Counted from the stretch's first letter, positions 10,622 to 21,544 are shown. The stretch: 64,000 nt of DNA from Altimarinus sp041659565 (GCA_041659565.1 JBAZXZ010000004.1:1-64000); one strand, 5' to 3'. Notes: a model not told the origin generated them from the sequence alone. A program made the numbers and translations.

Positions 10622-11197
10622 ATGGATAGTAAAATAAAAAAGAGATATAAAAAAATTGAAGAAAAAGTTAGAATAGTTCAATGAGATATTTTTAGAAATA
10701 TCTCTTTTAAGGTTATATGAAATAATTGAGAAGAAATAATTATTTCTTGGAAATATGTTATTGTTTTAACTCAAGATTGTGATTTAAAGTGGGATTATGA
10801 GTATAGAAAGAGTTATATTGAATGAGCCAGTATGGATAAGTTTTTGCAGACAATTTTAATTTGTCCAGCTTTTAATTATGAAGAATTATGTAAATGAGAA
10901 CACATAACAGACTGGAAAATGAGAACTTTTGAAAGTTCAAAAAAACCAAGTGGTGGAGCAAAAGAAAAACTTATAAATAATGATGAATTTAAAAGATATC
11001 ATTATTTACATGATGATATAGATTTAAAAATCCCAAGTTTTGTTATTGATTTTAAATTATTTAATACATTACCAAGAGATTTATTATATTCATTAGATAG
11101 GGAAAATTATATATGAACAGTTGAGGAATTATTTAGAGAAAGTTTAATTCAGAGATTTACAAATTTTATATGAAGAATACCATTACCAGAATTATAA
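10622..11197 (+). CDS. Uncharacterised protein with VLTQDCDL motif, 191 aa
   Basis: The core motif VLTQDCDLKWD near residues 50-60 is the most conserved-looking part: a Cys between two Asps at the end of a hydrophobic strand. Downstream are a CPAFNYEEL segment, SSKKPSGGAKEKL, and a C-terminal LIQRFTNFIGRIPLPEL that resembles the ending of a widespread uncharacterised protein group with a Q-x-C-D-hydrophobic motif. I do not know its function. It is the last gene of the TIGR04255 operon and is followed by a terminator. Confidence 0.6.
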
Positions 11198-11218
11198 TAA
11201 TTTTATAATGATAATTTT

Positions 11219-11248
11219 TAAGATATACTATTATAGTATATCTTTTTT
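11219..11248 (+). terminator. Rho-independent terminator
   Basis: Hairpin AAGATATACTAT...ATAGTATATCTT followed by a run of T, 22 bases after the last gene of the TIGR04255 operon. Confidence 0.8.
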
Positions 11249-11406
11249 ATTTAGTATATAATTCAAGCAAAAGCTATTAATTTTAAACAGAGCATAAAAA
11301 AAATGAAAAAGGTATGCAGTGCAAACTAATTATTAACAACAAAAAAGAGCTTGTAATAAAGGAAAACAAACTCTTTGAGATTATAAAATTAGCAAATTTT
11401 CAAGTT

Positions 11407-11481
11407 TGGTACTCCTATGGGGAATTGAACCCCAGTTCCAGCCTTGAGAAGGCCATGTCCTAACCACTAGACGATAGGAGC
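11407..11481 (-). tRNA. tRNA-Glu (CTC anticodon)
   Basis: Minus-strand cloverleaf: acceptor GCTCCTA/TAGGAGT, D arm GTCTAGTGGTTAGGAC, anticodon loop TTCTCAA with anticodon CTC, T arm TGGGG-TTCAATT-CCCCA, discriminator A and encoded CCA. It reads GAG. Its 3' end marks one edge of the accessory block at 7.3-11.3 kb. Confidence 0.93.
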
Positions 11482-11538
11482 AAAAAACAAGGATTAGATT
11501 CCCGTGTCTAGCACGAGAATGACATATCCTTGTTTTTA
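11482..11538 (-). terminator. Long hairpin between rplK and tRNA-Glu
   Basis: Outer stem AAAACAAGGAT/ATCCTTGTTTT with flanking A and T runs; inside lies GATTCCCGTG...CACGAGAATGAC, a small palindrome of the ATTCCCG type seen elsewhere in the window. It lies just after the rplK stop and just before the tRNA, so it can end rplK transcription or form a processing site. Confidence 0.65.
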
Positions 11539-11542
11539 ATTA

Positions 11543-12004
11543 TTATAATTTAGCAGCAACATCTGCTTTACTCATTCCATGGATATCAGTAGTAACTCAA
11601 GTAGCTCTAGCTGTACCATCTATGATTTTCATAGCTCAAGCCATATCTTTTGCATTTAAATCAACCATTTTTTGTGTAGCGATTTCTTTTAATTGATCAA
11701 AAGTTAGATGTCCAACTTTATCTTTTTGAGGGACTTTTGATCAACTTGCAAGACCTAATTTAGCTTTTACTAGTACTCATGCAGGTGGTTCTTTTACTAC
11801 GAAATCAAAACTTTTATCTTCATAAACAGTGATAATTACAGGTAATATAACTCACATTTTATCTTTAGTTCTGTCGTTGAATTGTGCAGTAAATTGAGGA
11901 ATTGGTACCCCGTGTTGTCATAATGCAGGTCAAACCGGAGGAGCTGGAGTAGCTTGTCCTCACTTGATCTGTAACTTAATATATGCTTTTACTTTTTTTG
12001 CCAT
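11543..12004 (-). CDS. rplK: 50S ribosomal protein L11
   Basis: A 153-aa protein with the L11 sequence throughout: AYIKLQIKGGQATPAPPVGPALGQHGV at the N-terminus (proline-rich linker and thiostrepton-site region), then DFVVKEPPAGVLVKAKLG, and the C-terminal rRNA-binding domain with ATGVTTDIHGMSKADVAAKL. Nearly all glycines are TGA. It binds the GTPase-associated region of 23S rRNA. It stands apart from rplJ/rplL (26-28 kb), and no rplA is next to it. It ends in a long hairpin shared with the tRNA-Glu spacer. A few AATTAAT tandem repeats lie just upstream. Confidence 0.95.
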
Positions 12005-12008
12005 ATTT

Positions 12009-12045
12009 ATAGAATTAATAATTAATAATTAATAATTAATAATTT
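12009..12045. repeat. Tandem AATTAAT(A) repeats
   Basis: About four copies of a 7-base AATTAAT-type unit directly upstream of the rplK start. The rest of the 12005-12295 spacer between rplK and ssb is AT-rich; it contains a GAAGCTCACGGACCGTAG segment of higher GC that I cannot assign. Confidence 0.7.
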
Positions 12046-12295
12046 TTGATTATTAGTTATTGCTATTTAAGTAGATTTAATCGTATCTCTCGAAAAAATA
12101 CAAAAACTTAAATAATAAAAAAATTTGTGTAGAAGCTCACGGACCGTAGTTTATTTAAAAAAAACAAAAAATCAATTTTTTATTTGATTTTATTTATTTG
12201 CTTTATATAATTAAAAGTAGAAAAAGGTATGGAGAAAACTCTAAAATTTACTTTTTTTACTTTTTTTGTAATTTAACTTTTTAACTTTAGTTTTT

Positions 12296-12736
12296 ATGGA
12301 TTTAAATAAAGCTCAGGTAATCTGAAGAGTAACAAGTGATGTAGAATTAAAAACTACTCCAAATGGACAAAATGTAACTAGTTTTTCAGTTGCTACAAAT
12401 AGAACTTGGGTTGATTGAAGTGGAATGAAACAAGAACAAGCAGAATTTCACAATATAGTAATTTGGGGAAAACTTGCTGAAATAGCTAGTCAATATCTAC
12501 AAAAATGAAAAAGAGTTTTTTTAGAATGAAGATTACAAACTAGAACTTGGGAAGCACAAGATGGAACTAAGAGATATAAGACAGAAATGATTGCAGACAA
12601 TATGATTATGTTAGATTCAGCATGAGCTCCTAGTCAATCATCTACTGAAACTATGGGTAACAATGAAACTCCAGCTATTAAAAAAACTGAACCAAAGAAA
12701 GAAGAAGAGATCAATATAGAAGATATTCCTTTTTAA
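12296..12736 (+). CDS. ssb: Single-stranded DNA-binding protein
   Basis: A 146-aa SSB. The OB fold covers residues 1-105: DLNKAQVIGRVTSDVELKTTPNGQNVTSFSVATNRTWVD, then EFHNIVIWGKLAEIASQYLQKGKRVFLEGRLQTRTWE. An Asn/Pro/Lys-rich linker follows and the protein ends in the acidic tip NIEDIPF, the partner-binding tail. Glycines are partly TGA. The stop at 12734-12736 is followed by a terminator. It acts in replication, repair and recombination. Confidence 0.96.
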
Positions 12737-12765
12737 TAAAAAGTATTATAATTAGAGATTATTAA

Positions 12766-12801
12766 AACTAGTTTTATTTTAAAATAAAATTAGTTTTTTT
12801 G
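12766..12801 (+). terminator. Rho-independent terminator after ssb
   Basis: AAACTAGTTTTATTTT...AAAATAAAATTAGTTT inverted repeat followed by T residues. Confidence 0.75.
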
Positions 12802-12911
12802 TTTGGATTTAAATGTAGCACTTCAGGATAGATTTTATAACAACAAAGTTGTCAAAAAAAAATATTCATATAAGATATAATTATTGGTAGTTATCTATTA
12901 ATTTAAAAACA

Positions 12912-14960
12912 ATGAAAAAAATACTTTTTTTATTTTCACTTTTATTTTTTACACAGTCTGTATTTGCAACAGATTATTATGTTGATTCGAGTGTCTCTTC
13001 TGGATGAGATGGTTCTTATAGTAGTCCATGGAACAGTATTGATAATATTAATTCTTTTATTGGTTTCAAATCAGGGGATCATATTAAAATGAAAAAATGA
13101 AGTAATTTTTCTGGGAATTTGTATATAATTAAAACCTCTGGAGACTCAAATAATGAAATTGTTTATGAATCTTATGGAGAAGGAAATTTGCCAAATATCA
13201 ATGGTATGGTAATAATTTCTGGACAGAAATATATCACAGTGCAAAATTTAGAAATATGGGGGGGGGTAGTTTGAGTAAAAATCAAAGATGAGGATGGTAT
13301 TCCAGCAAGTAATATAAAAATATTAAATAATAAGATTCATGATTATACCGACTCTGGTATTAATATTGAATGAGGTGGATTAAATAATATAACTATCTCT
13401 TGAAATGAAATTTTTAATGGTTTAGCAGGTGTATATATGTCTTCAGATACTGGTGATGATTATCTGAATACCAACAAAAAAAATGATCGTCCATTGTGAT
13501 GTAATAATTCTATTAAAAATAATACTATTTATAATAATAAAAAAAATTGAATTGGTATAAGCTCAACAAGTTTAAAGGAATATGCGAGTCAATTTATTTG
13601 TGATTGAAGTAGCTTAGAAAAAGGTAGTAATGTAGTTCAGGGTAATATTGTTAAAGATAGTGGTTGATATGGTATTGAAATTGATGCAAATCATATACTA
13701 GTTGAACGTAATATTTTTACAAATAATGGTATTAGTAGTAGTTATGGTGGATGTAGTGGTATTCATCTTTTTGATCGTTGGGCAAGTGAATCAGGTGTTG
13801 ATAGTGATAAATATGAAAGAGGAGGAGATTATAATATAATTCGTTATAACATAACTAAAGAGAACAAAGATAGACAAATTAATAGGACTGATGGTAATGG
13901 TATTCTACTGGATATGTGGTGTGATCATAATCAGGTTTATAATAATATTACATATAATAATGATGGGGCTGGAATTATTGCTTATGGTTCAAGTTATAAT
14001 GAAATTTACAATAATACATTGTATAATAATGGACAAGATGTGGGAAAAAGGTTCGGGGCTAATGAAATGGTAATTCTCAGTGCTGATGTTGATAATAAAG
14101 CTGAATCTGATGTAACAAATAATGAAGGTGTTTATAAACTTGTTTCTAAAAAAAATATTATAAAAAATAATATTTGAATGGCATCAAAAACAGATAATTT
14201 AAATAATCCAAATTATGGCTTTATCGATTGTCGTTATGGTGATTGTCGTTATGCTTTAGCTGTAGATGACTATGTTATCAATGATATTGGAAATATAGGT
14301 AATAATATTTTTTCAAATAATTTATGGTTTAATAGTCAGAAAGACAATCAAGCAATAGCTATTATAAAAGTTTCTGAAAATGAACATTTTCAAATTCCAA
14401 TAGGTTCAACAAACTTAGATGTTTGGAATAGTAAAAATGATGTTCAGAATGAAAGTATAGGAAATCCTTATTTTGTAGATATTAACAATGCAAATTTTCA
14501 TATACAAAATACTTCTCCAGCTATAGATAATGGAAAAACTATTTCTTTCTTTAATGATGATTTTGATGGTATAAAAAGACCTCAAGGAAATTCTTGGGAT
14601 ATAGGTGCTTTTGAAAATATTAAATTGTCACCAACTCCAGCCACAGTTCCAATACCAATTCCAGCTCCAATATTAATTCCAGTTTCAACACCAATTTCAT
14701 CTCCAACACCAACATCAACTTTAATACCAACTCCAGCTCCAACACAATATAAATATTTAAATAAAAAGATAATTGAAAAAATAGATAAAAAAATAGGTGA
14801 AATAAAATGAAATAAAGCTAAAGGTTTGATTTTATTAATAAATAAAGTTAAAAAAATTATAAAAGAAGAGAAAAATGAAATAAAAAAAGAGATATATCAA
14901 GAATTGGTTACATATTTAACATTAAAGAAAAAACAAATAGGAAATAGTTATTACAAATAA
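12912..14960 (+). CDS. Secreted right-handed parallel beta-helix protein, 682 aa
   Basis: Signal peptide MKKILFLFSLLFFTQSVFAT, with cleavage probably after SVFA. The body consists of Asn/Ile/Gly-rich repeats of the NNxI and GIxI type (for example NISGNEIFNG, NNTIYNNKKNGIGIS, GNIVKDSGGYGIEIDAN), the pattern of pectate-lyase-like beta-helices with right-handed coils, so a polysaccharide or surface-binding role is likely. After about residue 575 there is a Pro/Thr/Ile/Ala linker of PIPAPI-type repeats and then a Lys/Glu-rich helical tail. Glycine is written with both GGN and TGA. No catalytic triad can be assigned. It precedes the glycosyltransferase fusion by 92 bases. Confidence 0.8.
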
Positions 14961-15052
14961 TGATATTAATTCTGAAAAAATGTCATATTATATCAATTTG
15001 ATTTTATAGAAAAATTATATAAACTAATGTTTATATAATTTTTTTTGTTTTT

Positions 15053-17878
15053 ATGAAAGTAGCTATAGTTTGTGATTGGATAAAAGATTTTGGTTGAGCT
15101 GAAATTGTATTGGCTGATTTGCTTGAGATGTTTCCCAAAGCAGATATATTTACATCTGTATTTTTTCAAGAAAATAATCCTATTTTTAAGTGAAGAAAAA
15201 TAACTACTTCATTTATACAAAAAATTCCTTTTTTAAATAAATCACATAAATTGGCTCTTACTTTGAGACCTCTTGCTTTTGAAAGTTTTGATTTATCAAG
15301 CTATGATTTAGTTATATCTAGTTCATCTGCCGAAAGTAAATGAGTTATCACAAAACCAGAAACTTTACATATTTGTTACTGTCATACTCCAACTCGTTAT
15401 TTCTGGAGTCATTATCATGAGTATATAAATATGATGGAATTTGGTATTTTGAATCCAATTGGAAAATGGTTAATGCCTAAGATTGTTTATCGCCTTAGAC
15501 AATGGGATTTTGTAGCATCAAAGAGACCTGATTATTTTATAGCAAATAGTGAAAATACTGCCAAAAGAATAGAAAAATACTATAGAAGAGAATCAAAAGT
15601 TATTTATCCTTGAGTTGATTTAAAAAGTTTTAAGTTAAATACTAAAAAAGATGATTATTATCTTTATGTTTGAAGGTGTATTCCTTATAAAAAATTTGAT
15701 TTGATAGTAGATGCTTTTAATGAAAATGGGAAAAAATTGGTATTAGTTACAAATACTCCAAACAAACTTTATAAGACTCTAAAAGCAAAATCAAAGAGTA
15801 ATATAAAATGGTTTATAAATCTACCAAGACCAAATATTATAAATTTGTACAGTAATGCTTTGGCTTTCTTATTTCCTCCTGAAGAAGATTTTTGACTTGT
15901 TCCTATAGAAGCACAAGCATCAGGAACTCCTGTTATAGCATATAAAAAATGATGAGCTTTGGAGACTGTTATAGATTGAGTTACTTGAGTATTTTTTAAA
16001 GAACAAACTGTAAAAAGTTTAAATAAAGCAATAGAAAAATTTGAAAGTATGGAATTTGATCTCAAAGAAATAAAAAAACACAGTGAAAAATTTAGTAAAC
16101 AAATATTTAAACAAGAATTGATGGAATTTATAGAAGAAAAAAATAAAAAAGCCTTTACTTTAGTAGAATTGATAGTTGGTATAACTATTTCTATGTTTTT
16201 GATGTTGTCTGTTTCTGTTTTTGTTACTGATTGAATGAAAAATGTCACAAATCAGAAAATCTCACTTGATAATGATTTAGAGATAAAAGAATTTACAAAA
16301 GATATTTATGAGAAATTAGATAGTGTAAATAAAAATTATGTAAAAAATACTGCTTCATGAGTTTTGTTTAAAGTAAATAAAAATTATGATAAATGAGGAT
16401 TTACTTATATTTGAGAAACTAGTTTAAACAAATATTATTGTGCAAGTTGAAGTGAAAGTGAGATTACAAATCATATAATTATCAAAAACTTTATCCCTTT
16501 TGAATGACAATGAGGTGATATTTTTGATTGAAAGAGTTTTTCTGTGGGAACTATTACTACAAATATGTTTTCTTGAACTATAAATACTTTAACTTGAGTT
16601 TTATTTTGACCAACTGATGTAGCCTTTAATTGAACTACTTGATATATTTCTGATACTTTATGAAATAGTGTTTATTCTTTTGATAAAGCAAATATATCTT
16701 GAACTATAACTAAAATAGCTTGAAAAGAAGTATTTTGAGATGAATTTAGTGATTGAAGTTTAGGAACTGGTGTATTTTTAAATAATCCAACTGGTCTTAG
16801 TTATGCTTCAATTTGATGAACTGGATATTTATTTATAAGTGATACTTTAAATGATAGGATTTTGTATTTAAATCTGAGTAATAATAAAATAAGCAAATTA
16901 CTTTGAAGGGAAGAATGATTAAAAGAACCTACTTGAATTTATTATGATGATACTGAAAAAACTCTTTATATAGCAAATAGTGGAAAAAGAGAGATTTTGT
17001 CTTATAGTTCAAGCTGAAGTTTTGTAGATAATATAAGTTTAAATTTCAAACCAAAAAAAGATATTACAAATGTAAATAAACTTGAATTTTCATTTTTATT
17101 TGCTACTTGAGTTACAAATCCTACTCTTACAAGTCCAACAGGTACTTGAAGTTTTAGTTTTACAAATATAACAACATGAGAGGATTTATATCAAATATGA
17201 AGTAGTAACACTTGAACTTATCATTTTGTGAAATATTTAGCTCCTGAAACTTTACAGTTATGATGTAATATTTGAGAATATAAAATAATTTGAACAGATC
17301 CAATAAAATGTACAGATTCATGAACATGAATAATTTGAACTTATGAAGATAAAACTTTTACTTCATGAACTAATTATAATATAAATATAACTACTTTATC
17401 ATGAACTAATTTTTCAAATACTTGAGCATATTATACTAAATTAGATTTTTTAAATTGACCTACAGTTTTACAAACTTATTATTTTCCATATTTTTCAAAA
17501 TGAGATAATAATATATTTACAAAATGAGATAATATAATCAAAGTTTTGACTTGATGATTATGATACCCAACTTGAATTTATGCAAATTGAAGTAATTTAG
17601 TTTACAATGACTTTATAAATAGGAAAAAGGTAGAAATAACAAAAACTTGAAGTTTTGTATCAAGTACAGATTTAACTAATTTTGACTTTTCTAAATTAGC
17701 ATTGAATAATTATATAGATACAATACTTTACCCACCAATTAAAAATTATGATATAAAGTATGATAGTGTGTCAAAATTACTCAATATATATTTTAATTAT
17801 TATAAAAACTTTTCTTGTTATAGTGATGAGAATAAATCAAATGTTAAAGAATTTATTTTGAAAAAAAGTTTAAGGTAA
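15053..17878 (+). CDS. Glycosyltransferase family 4 fused in frame to a prepilin-like surface domain, 941 aa
   Basis: Residues 1-356 are a GT-B/GT4 glycosyltransferase: MKVAIVCDWIKDFGGAE at the start, YFIANSENTAKRI, VIYPGVDL, YLYVGRCIPYKKFD, and the E-x7-E motif at E278/E286 (EEDFGLVPIEAQASGTP). Without a stop, the frame continues into KKAFTLVELIVGITISMFLM (from about residue 366), a textbook type IV prepilin N-terminus, then about 560 residues of Thr/Ser/Gly-rich beta structure. An in-frame ATG at 16121 would give a normal prepilin leader (MEFIEEKNKKAF). So this is either a true fusion or two genes sharing one frame through an internal start. More than 60 glycines in the second part are TGA. 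Confidence 0.85.
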
Positions 17879-17997
17879 AAAATAAATTTATAGAAAACTC
17901 TTTGTATTTTATCGTACAAGGTGTTTTTTATGTCTTATTTTGACAAAAAAAATGAATTATGATTAAATATAAATAGAATATATATTTTTATAAGAAT

Positions 17998-18309
17998 ATG
18001 ATAAATAAAAAAATAGATAAGATTTTAGAATTGATAGATTTTCTTCTTGGTATAAAGATATGAGAAAATAGTATTTTAAGTCAAAATCAGATAAGCAGTT
18101 TATCTAGTATTAAAAGTAATATAAATGATATTCAAGATGAAAACAAATTAGATTTGATACTAGAAAATCTAGTAAAGACAATAAATAATTTATCACTTAG
18201 AACAATAAATCTAAAAAGAAATTTAACTAAAAAAGAAAATGATTTTTATGAAAAAATTGAAAGGTACAATGAAAATAAGGAAATAGTTAATTTATTTGAT
18301 ACAATATAA
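17998..18309 (+). CDS. Hypothetical protein, 103 aa
   Basis: ATG at 17998 to TAA at 18307-18309, with one TGA glycine. Strongly helical, Lys/Ile/Asn/Leu-rich, with coiled-coil character between residues 40 and 95. No family recognised. It is followed 23 bases later by another small unknown gene, probably in one transcript ending at the hairpin near 18776. Confidence 0.55.
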
Positions 18310-18332
18310 TTTATTTTTTAATAAAAAATTTT

Positions 18333-18752
18333 ATGACAGAATATTTAAAGGTAAGTGAAAATTTATGATTAGATAAAATAGAAACATGAGAAAAAATTGA
18401 AGTAAAATTAGAATCAGATGCAAATTCGATTATAACATCTGACAATATTAATGCAAATTTAAAGCAAATAGTAGAAAATCTAAATCTAAGAAATAAAACT
18501 AAAGCATGAATAAAAGGATATTTTTCAAATTGAGGTATTGATATAAAAGAATTAGCTTTAAAATATGATGGACAAATAAAAGAAGAATTATCTAAGTTTA
18601 CAGAATGATGACAAAAAGATGTTGATTGATTATTAATGTCTATTAATACTTTAGTTGAAAAATCAAAAGAACCTTTGAAATCTGATAATGTTTTTGCTTC
18701 AGTTTATAATCATAGATTAGAAAATGAAAATGCTTTAAAACAAACTTTATAA
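18333..18752 (+). CDS. Hypothetical protein, 139 aa
   Basis: Starts at ATG 18333 and ends at TAA 18750-18752. Contains several TGA glycines, including a KFTEGGQKDVDGLLMSI segment with adjacent TGAs. Soluble, helical, with no membrane segment. No family recognised. A strong terminator follows 24 bases later. Confidence 0.6.
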
Positions 18753-18775
18753 AATATAAAGAAATATTAAAATAT

Positions 18776-18804
18776 AAAAAACTTTGTTGGTACAAAGTTT
18801 TTTC
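18776..18804 (+). terminator. Rho-independent terminator
   Basis: AAAAAACTTTGT-TGGT-ACAAAGTTTTTT, a short perfect stem with a T run. Confidence 0.85.
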
Positions 18805-18843
18805 TCGTGTTTGGGCGATTTATTAAAGGTAAAAGATTAATAT

Positions 18844-19323
18844 TTAATCTTTATATACATAATTTACTCATTCTTTTATAACTAAGTAATCAGGGTTTTC
18901 CACATTTTCCATATTATCTATACTTTCCGTATTTTCATCTTTTATCCCATCTATACTTTCTAGATTTGCTATCTTAACTTCTAATTGTTCTTTTTCAATC
19001 ATTAAGTTTTTCTTTTCTTGTTCTAATTGTCTTATGCTAAATCATTTTGTAGCATTTGCATTTATTATCCATATATAATAGATAAGTAGAAGAAAGATGA
19101 AGCTTATCATAATAACATAAGTAAAGCTTATATCAAATTTTATATTTTGTTTTTCTTTCCATCTTTTTGAGATAAAAGGTAATTTATCTTCGCTTAATAC
19201 TAGTTTTGGATACATTTTATTTAAAATATTAAGTTTTAAATGGTAAATGTTAAATATAGGAATTTCAAATCTTTGATTTAAAATTTCAAATTTAACACTT
19301 AATTGCAGATCTTGCTTTTGCAC
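18844..19323 (-). CDS. FtsL/DivIC-like septum protein, 159 aa
   Basis: One membrane segment near residues 69-88 (YVIMISFIFLLLIYYIWI) is preceded by about 65 cytosolic residues and followed by a coiled coil (FSIRQLEQEKKNLMIEKEQLEVKIANLES). This topology, and the position directly after rsmH, are those of FtsL, the divisome scaffold that pairs with FtsB. Sequence identity in this family is always weak, so the call rests on topology and synteny. The start is GTG at 19323: an in-frame TAA lies six codons upstream and no ATG is available. It overlaps the end of rsmH by 32 bases, implying coupled translation. Confidence 0.65.
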
Positions 19324-20218
19324 TTCTAGATCTTGGATTTAGGCTTTCTTCTTTTTTGCTTGGTAGAATTGGTTTTTTTGTTAGTATTTGTATTTGTTTT
19401 GTATGTTTGCATGTACAGATTATATCGCTACATATACAATCTCTACTTTCATTTCTAAGTATGTTTTTTACAACTCTATCTTCTAAAGAGTGAAAACTTA
19501 TTACAAAAATTGTTCAAGTTGTCTGTAATAAATTTATTGCATCTTTTAAAGATTTCTCTAGATTTTCTATTTCTTTATTTGTTTCTATCCTAAGTGCTTG
19601 GAATATACGAGTTTTTGTCTTTGGAAATTTTGTAGTTTCATCTATAAGGTCTCTCAATTCTTTTGTAGTTTTAAATTTAAATCATGTTTTTCTTTTTTCT
19701 ATTATTTTTAGAGCTATCTTCTTACTTGCAGAATCTTCTCAGTAATCTCTGAAAACTCTTGTAAGATCTATTTCTTTGTAAGTATTTACAATGTGCGAAG
19801 CTGGAAATCATGTACTTGTATCAAATCTCATATCAAGAGGTCAATCAAATCTAAAACTAAATCATCTTTCAGGTTCATCTATGTGTAAACTAGATATTCA
19901 TAAATCATAGTAAATTCAAGTTATCTTGTCTATATCAATTTTTTCTAATTCTTGTTTTAAATTTACAAAGTTGGAATTTATAAAAATCTTCTTAACTTTT
20001 TCATTCACTCACTTTAAATTTTCTTTTGCTAATTTTAAGTTTCTAATATCTGCATCAAATCATATAAATAAATCTTCTGGATTCATCTTTTCTATTATTT
20101 TTTTTGCATGTCATCCAAGTCATAGAGTGCAATCAACTATTATATTTTGCTTATTTTTCTCTATCTTTACAGAAGAAACTAATTCTTCTAAAAGTACTGG
20201 TATGTGTAATTCTTCCAT
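19292..20218 (-). CDS. rsmH: 16S rRNA (cytosine1402-N4)-methyltransferase RsmH
   Basis: A 308-aa MraW/RsmH enzyme. HIPVLLEELV opens the protein; IIVDCTLGLGGHAKKI is the SAM-binding GxGGH-type loop; LFIGFDAD and GIYYDLGISSLHIDEPERGFSFRFDGPLDMRFD follow; IFVISFHSLEDRVVKN and NPRSRSAKARS close it. It methylates C1402 of 16S rRNA with RsmI. Many glycines are TGA. As in classic dcw clusters, the ftsL-like gene follows directly and overlaps it, but no other dcw gene is in the window. Confidence 0.95.
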
Positions 20219-20477
20219 TTTTTAGCTAGTTTTGTTAAAAATATGTTAATAACTAGATTTTCTTCTCTATAAATAAGTATTTCTATAAGTAGTTTTATAC
20301 TTTTTTTTTCTTTTGTCAAAATAAAGTAAAAAAACGACTAGACAAATTAGGAAATTTATTTTTTTGTTTAAAATAGGGGTTATTTTTTTGTTTTTAACAA
20401 GTTGTGAACTATTTGAAAAATAAGCATAATTTTATGAATTAAATACTTGTAAAAAATCTAATAATAAATATTATATT
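20219..20477. other. Divergent intergenic region between rsmH and sufC
   Basis: AT-rich and without open frames. Promoters for both rsmH (minus) and sufC (plus) should lie here, but I cannot pick boxes with confidence in such AT-rich sequence. Confidence 0.4.
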
Positions 20478-21251
20478 ATGACTAGAATTATTTGAAATAA
20501 TTTGATAAAAATGCTGAAAATAAAAAATTTAAAAATCAATGTATGAGAAAAAGAAATACTTAAATGAATTTCTCTGGATTTTGAAGTTGGGAAAAATTAT
20601 TTAATATTGTGAAAAAATTGAAGTGGGAAGTCAAGTCTTGCTAATTTTTTGATGTGAAATCCAAAATATGAATTTAAATCTGGAGAAGTATCAATTGATA
20701 AACAAGATTTATTTAAAATATGAGTTTCAGAGAGATCGTTAGCTTGAATTTTTCTTTCTTTTCAGCATATTGTTGAAATTCCTTGAATTAATTTATGAGA
20801 ATATTTAAGAATAATTTATAATAATCATTTAGCAAAGCAAAATTTAATGGTACCGGTACCTAAGTTGTCTCCATTTGTATTTAAGAGATTTATAAAAAAA
20901 TATTTAAGTGAACTTGATATAAAAGAGAGTTTTTTAGAAAGAGATTTAAATGTAGGTTTTTCTGGATGAGAAAAAAGGAAAATAGAGATACTTCAAGCAA
21001 GATTACTTAATCCAAAATATATGATTTTTGATGAGGTAGATTCTGGGCTTGATTTGGATGCTTTTAAGATAGTTGCATCTTTGATAGCAAAACTTGATAA
21101 TAAAGATAATTCTATAATTATGATAACTCATAATTTTAAAATAATGGATTATATCAATTTTGATAAAGTTTATGTTTTAAAAGATTGAAGCATTGATAGA
21201 GAATGAGGAGTAGAGATTATTGAAGAGATTAAGAAGAAATGATTTGAATAA
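20478..21251 (+). CDS. sufC: Fe-S cluster assembly ATPase SufC
   Basis: An ABC-type ATPase of 257 aa. Walker A reads LGKNGSGKSSLA with three TGA glycines; the Q-loop region is IFLSFQHIVEIPG; the signature is NVGFSGGEKRKIEILQARLL; Walker B is YMIFDEVDSGLD; the switch His lies in MITHNF. This is the SufC pattern. It drives SufBCD scaffold function. ATG at 20478 gives an 11-residue extension over the usual MLKIKNL start at 20511; the context at 20478 (TATATT then ATG) looks like other starts here, but either is possible. First gene of the suf locus. Confidence 0.93.
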
Positions 21252-21290
21252 AAAAAAGGCCTCTCAGACCCGAAAGTCTGAGAGGAAAAG
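21252..21290 (-). terminator. Strong terminator between sufC and cassette gene 1
   Basis: A 10-bp GC-rich stem CCTCTCAGAC/GTCTGAGAGG with a short TTTCGG-type loop on the minus strand and a run of T after it on that strand. It ends the minus-strand cassette gene and may also serve sufC. Confidence 0.8.
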
Positions 21291-21316
21291 GTTAGAAATA
21301 GAAATTAATGGTACAA

Positions 21317-21544
21317 TTATATGAAGTAAGTCTGGGGGGTAAGTTTTGCTGATTTTTTCAAGAGAGATTTTATCTCTTTAAATTTTCTTGCATGTTCAGG
21401 GTTTTTCTGTAGCCTTTTGGCCTTATGTTGTAAGCCAGTAGCTTTTTTCTTTTTTCGAGAATTCTCAAGAAAAATTCTTTGTTTTTTGTTTCTTGTTGAA
21501 ACAATTACCGGACACCCAGTTTCTTTGTCAAATTCTTGTAACAT
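21317..21544 (-). CDS. Suf-locus cassette gene 1: small basic protein, 75 aa
   Basis: Start ATG at 21544, chosen because AGGAG lies 9 bases upstream and the leader aligns with those of the other two cassette genes. Stop TAA at 21317-21319. The protein is very basic in its middle (SRKKKKATGLQHKAKRLQK), with no membrane segment and no recognised family. It contains no TGA codon; its two glycines are GGG and GGC, whereas neighbouring host genes mostly use TGA. It sits on the minus strand between sufC and sufB with its own promoter, structured leader and GC-rich terminator, so it is an independent unit, probably acquired. Confidence 0.6.
   Translation of the reverse strand: MLQEFDKETGCPVIVSTRNKKQRIFLENSRKKKKATGLQHKAKRLQKNPEHARKFKEIKSLLKKSAKLTPQTYFI

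Noticed and set aside
19926..20225. Plus-strand open frame of 99 codons across rsmH
   Set aside because: It is antisense to the start of the well-supported rsmH gene.
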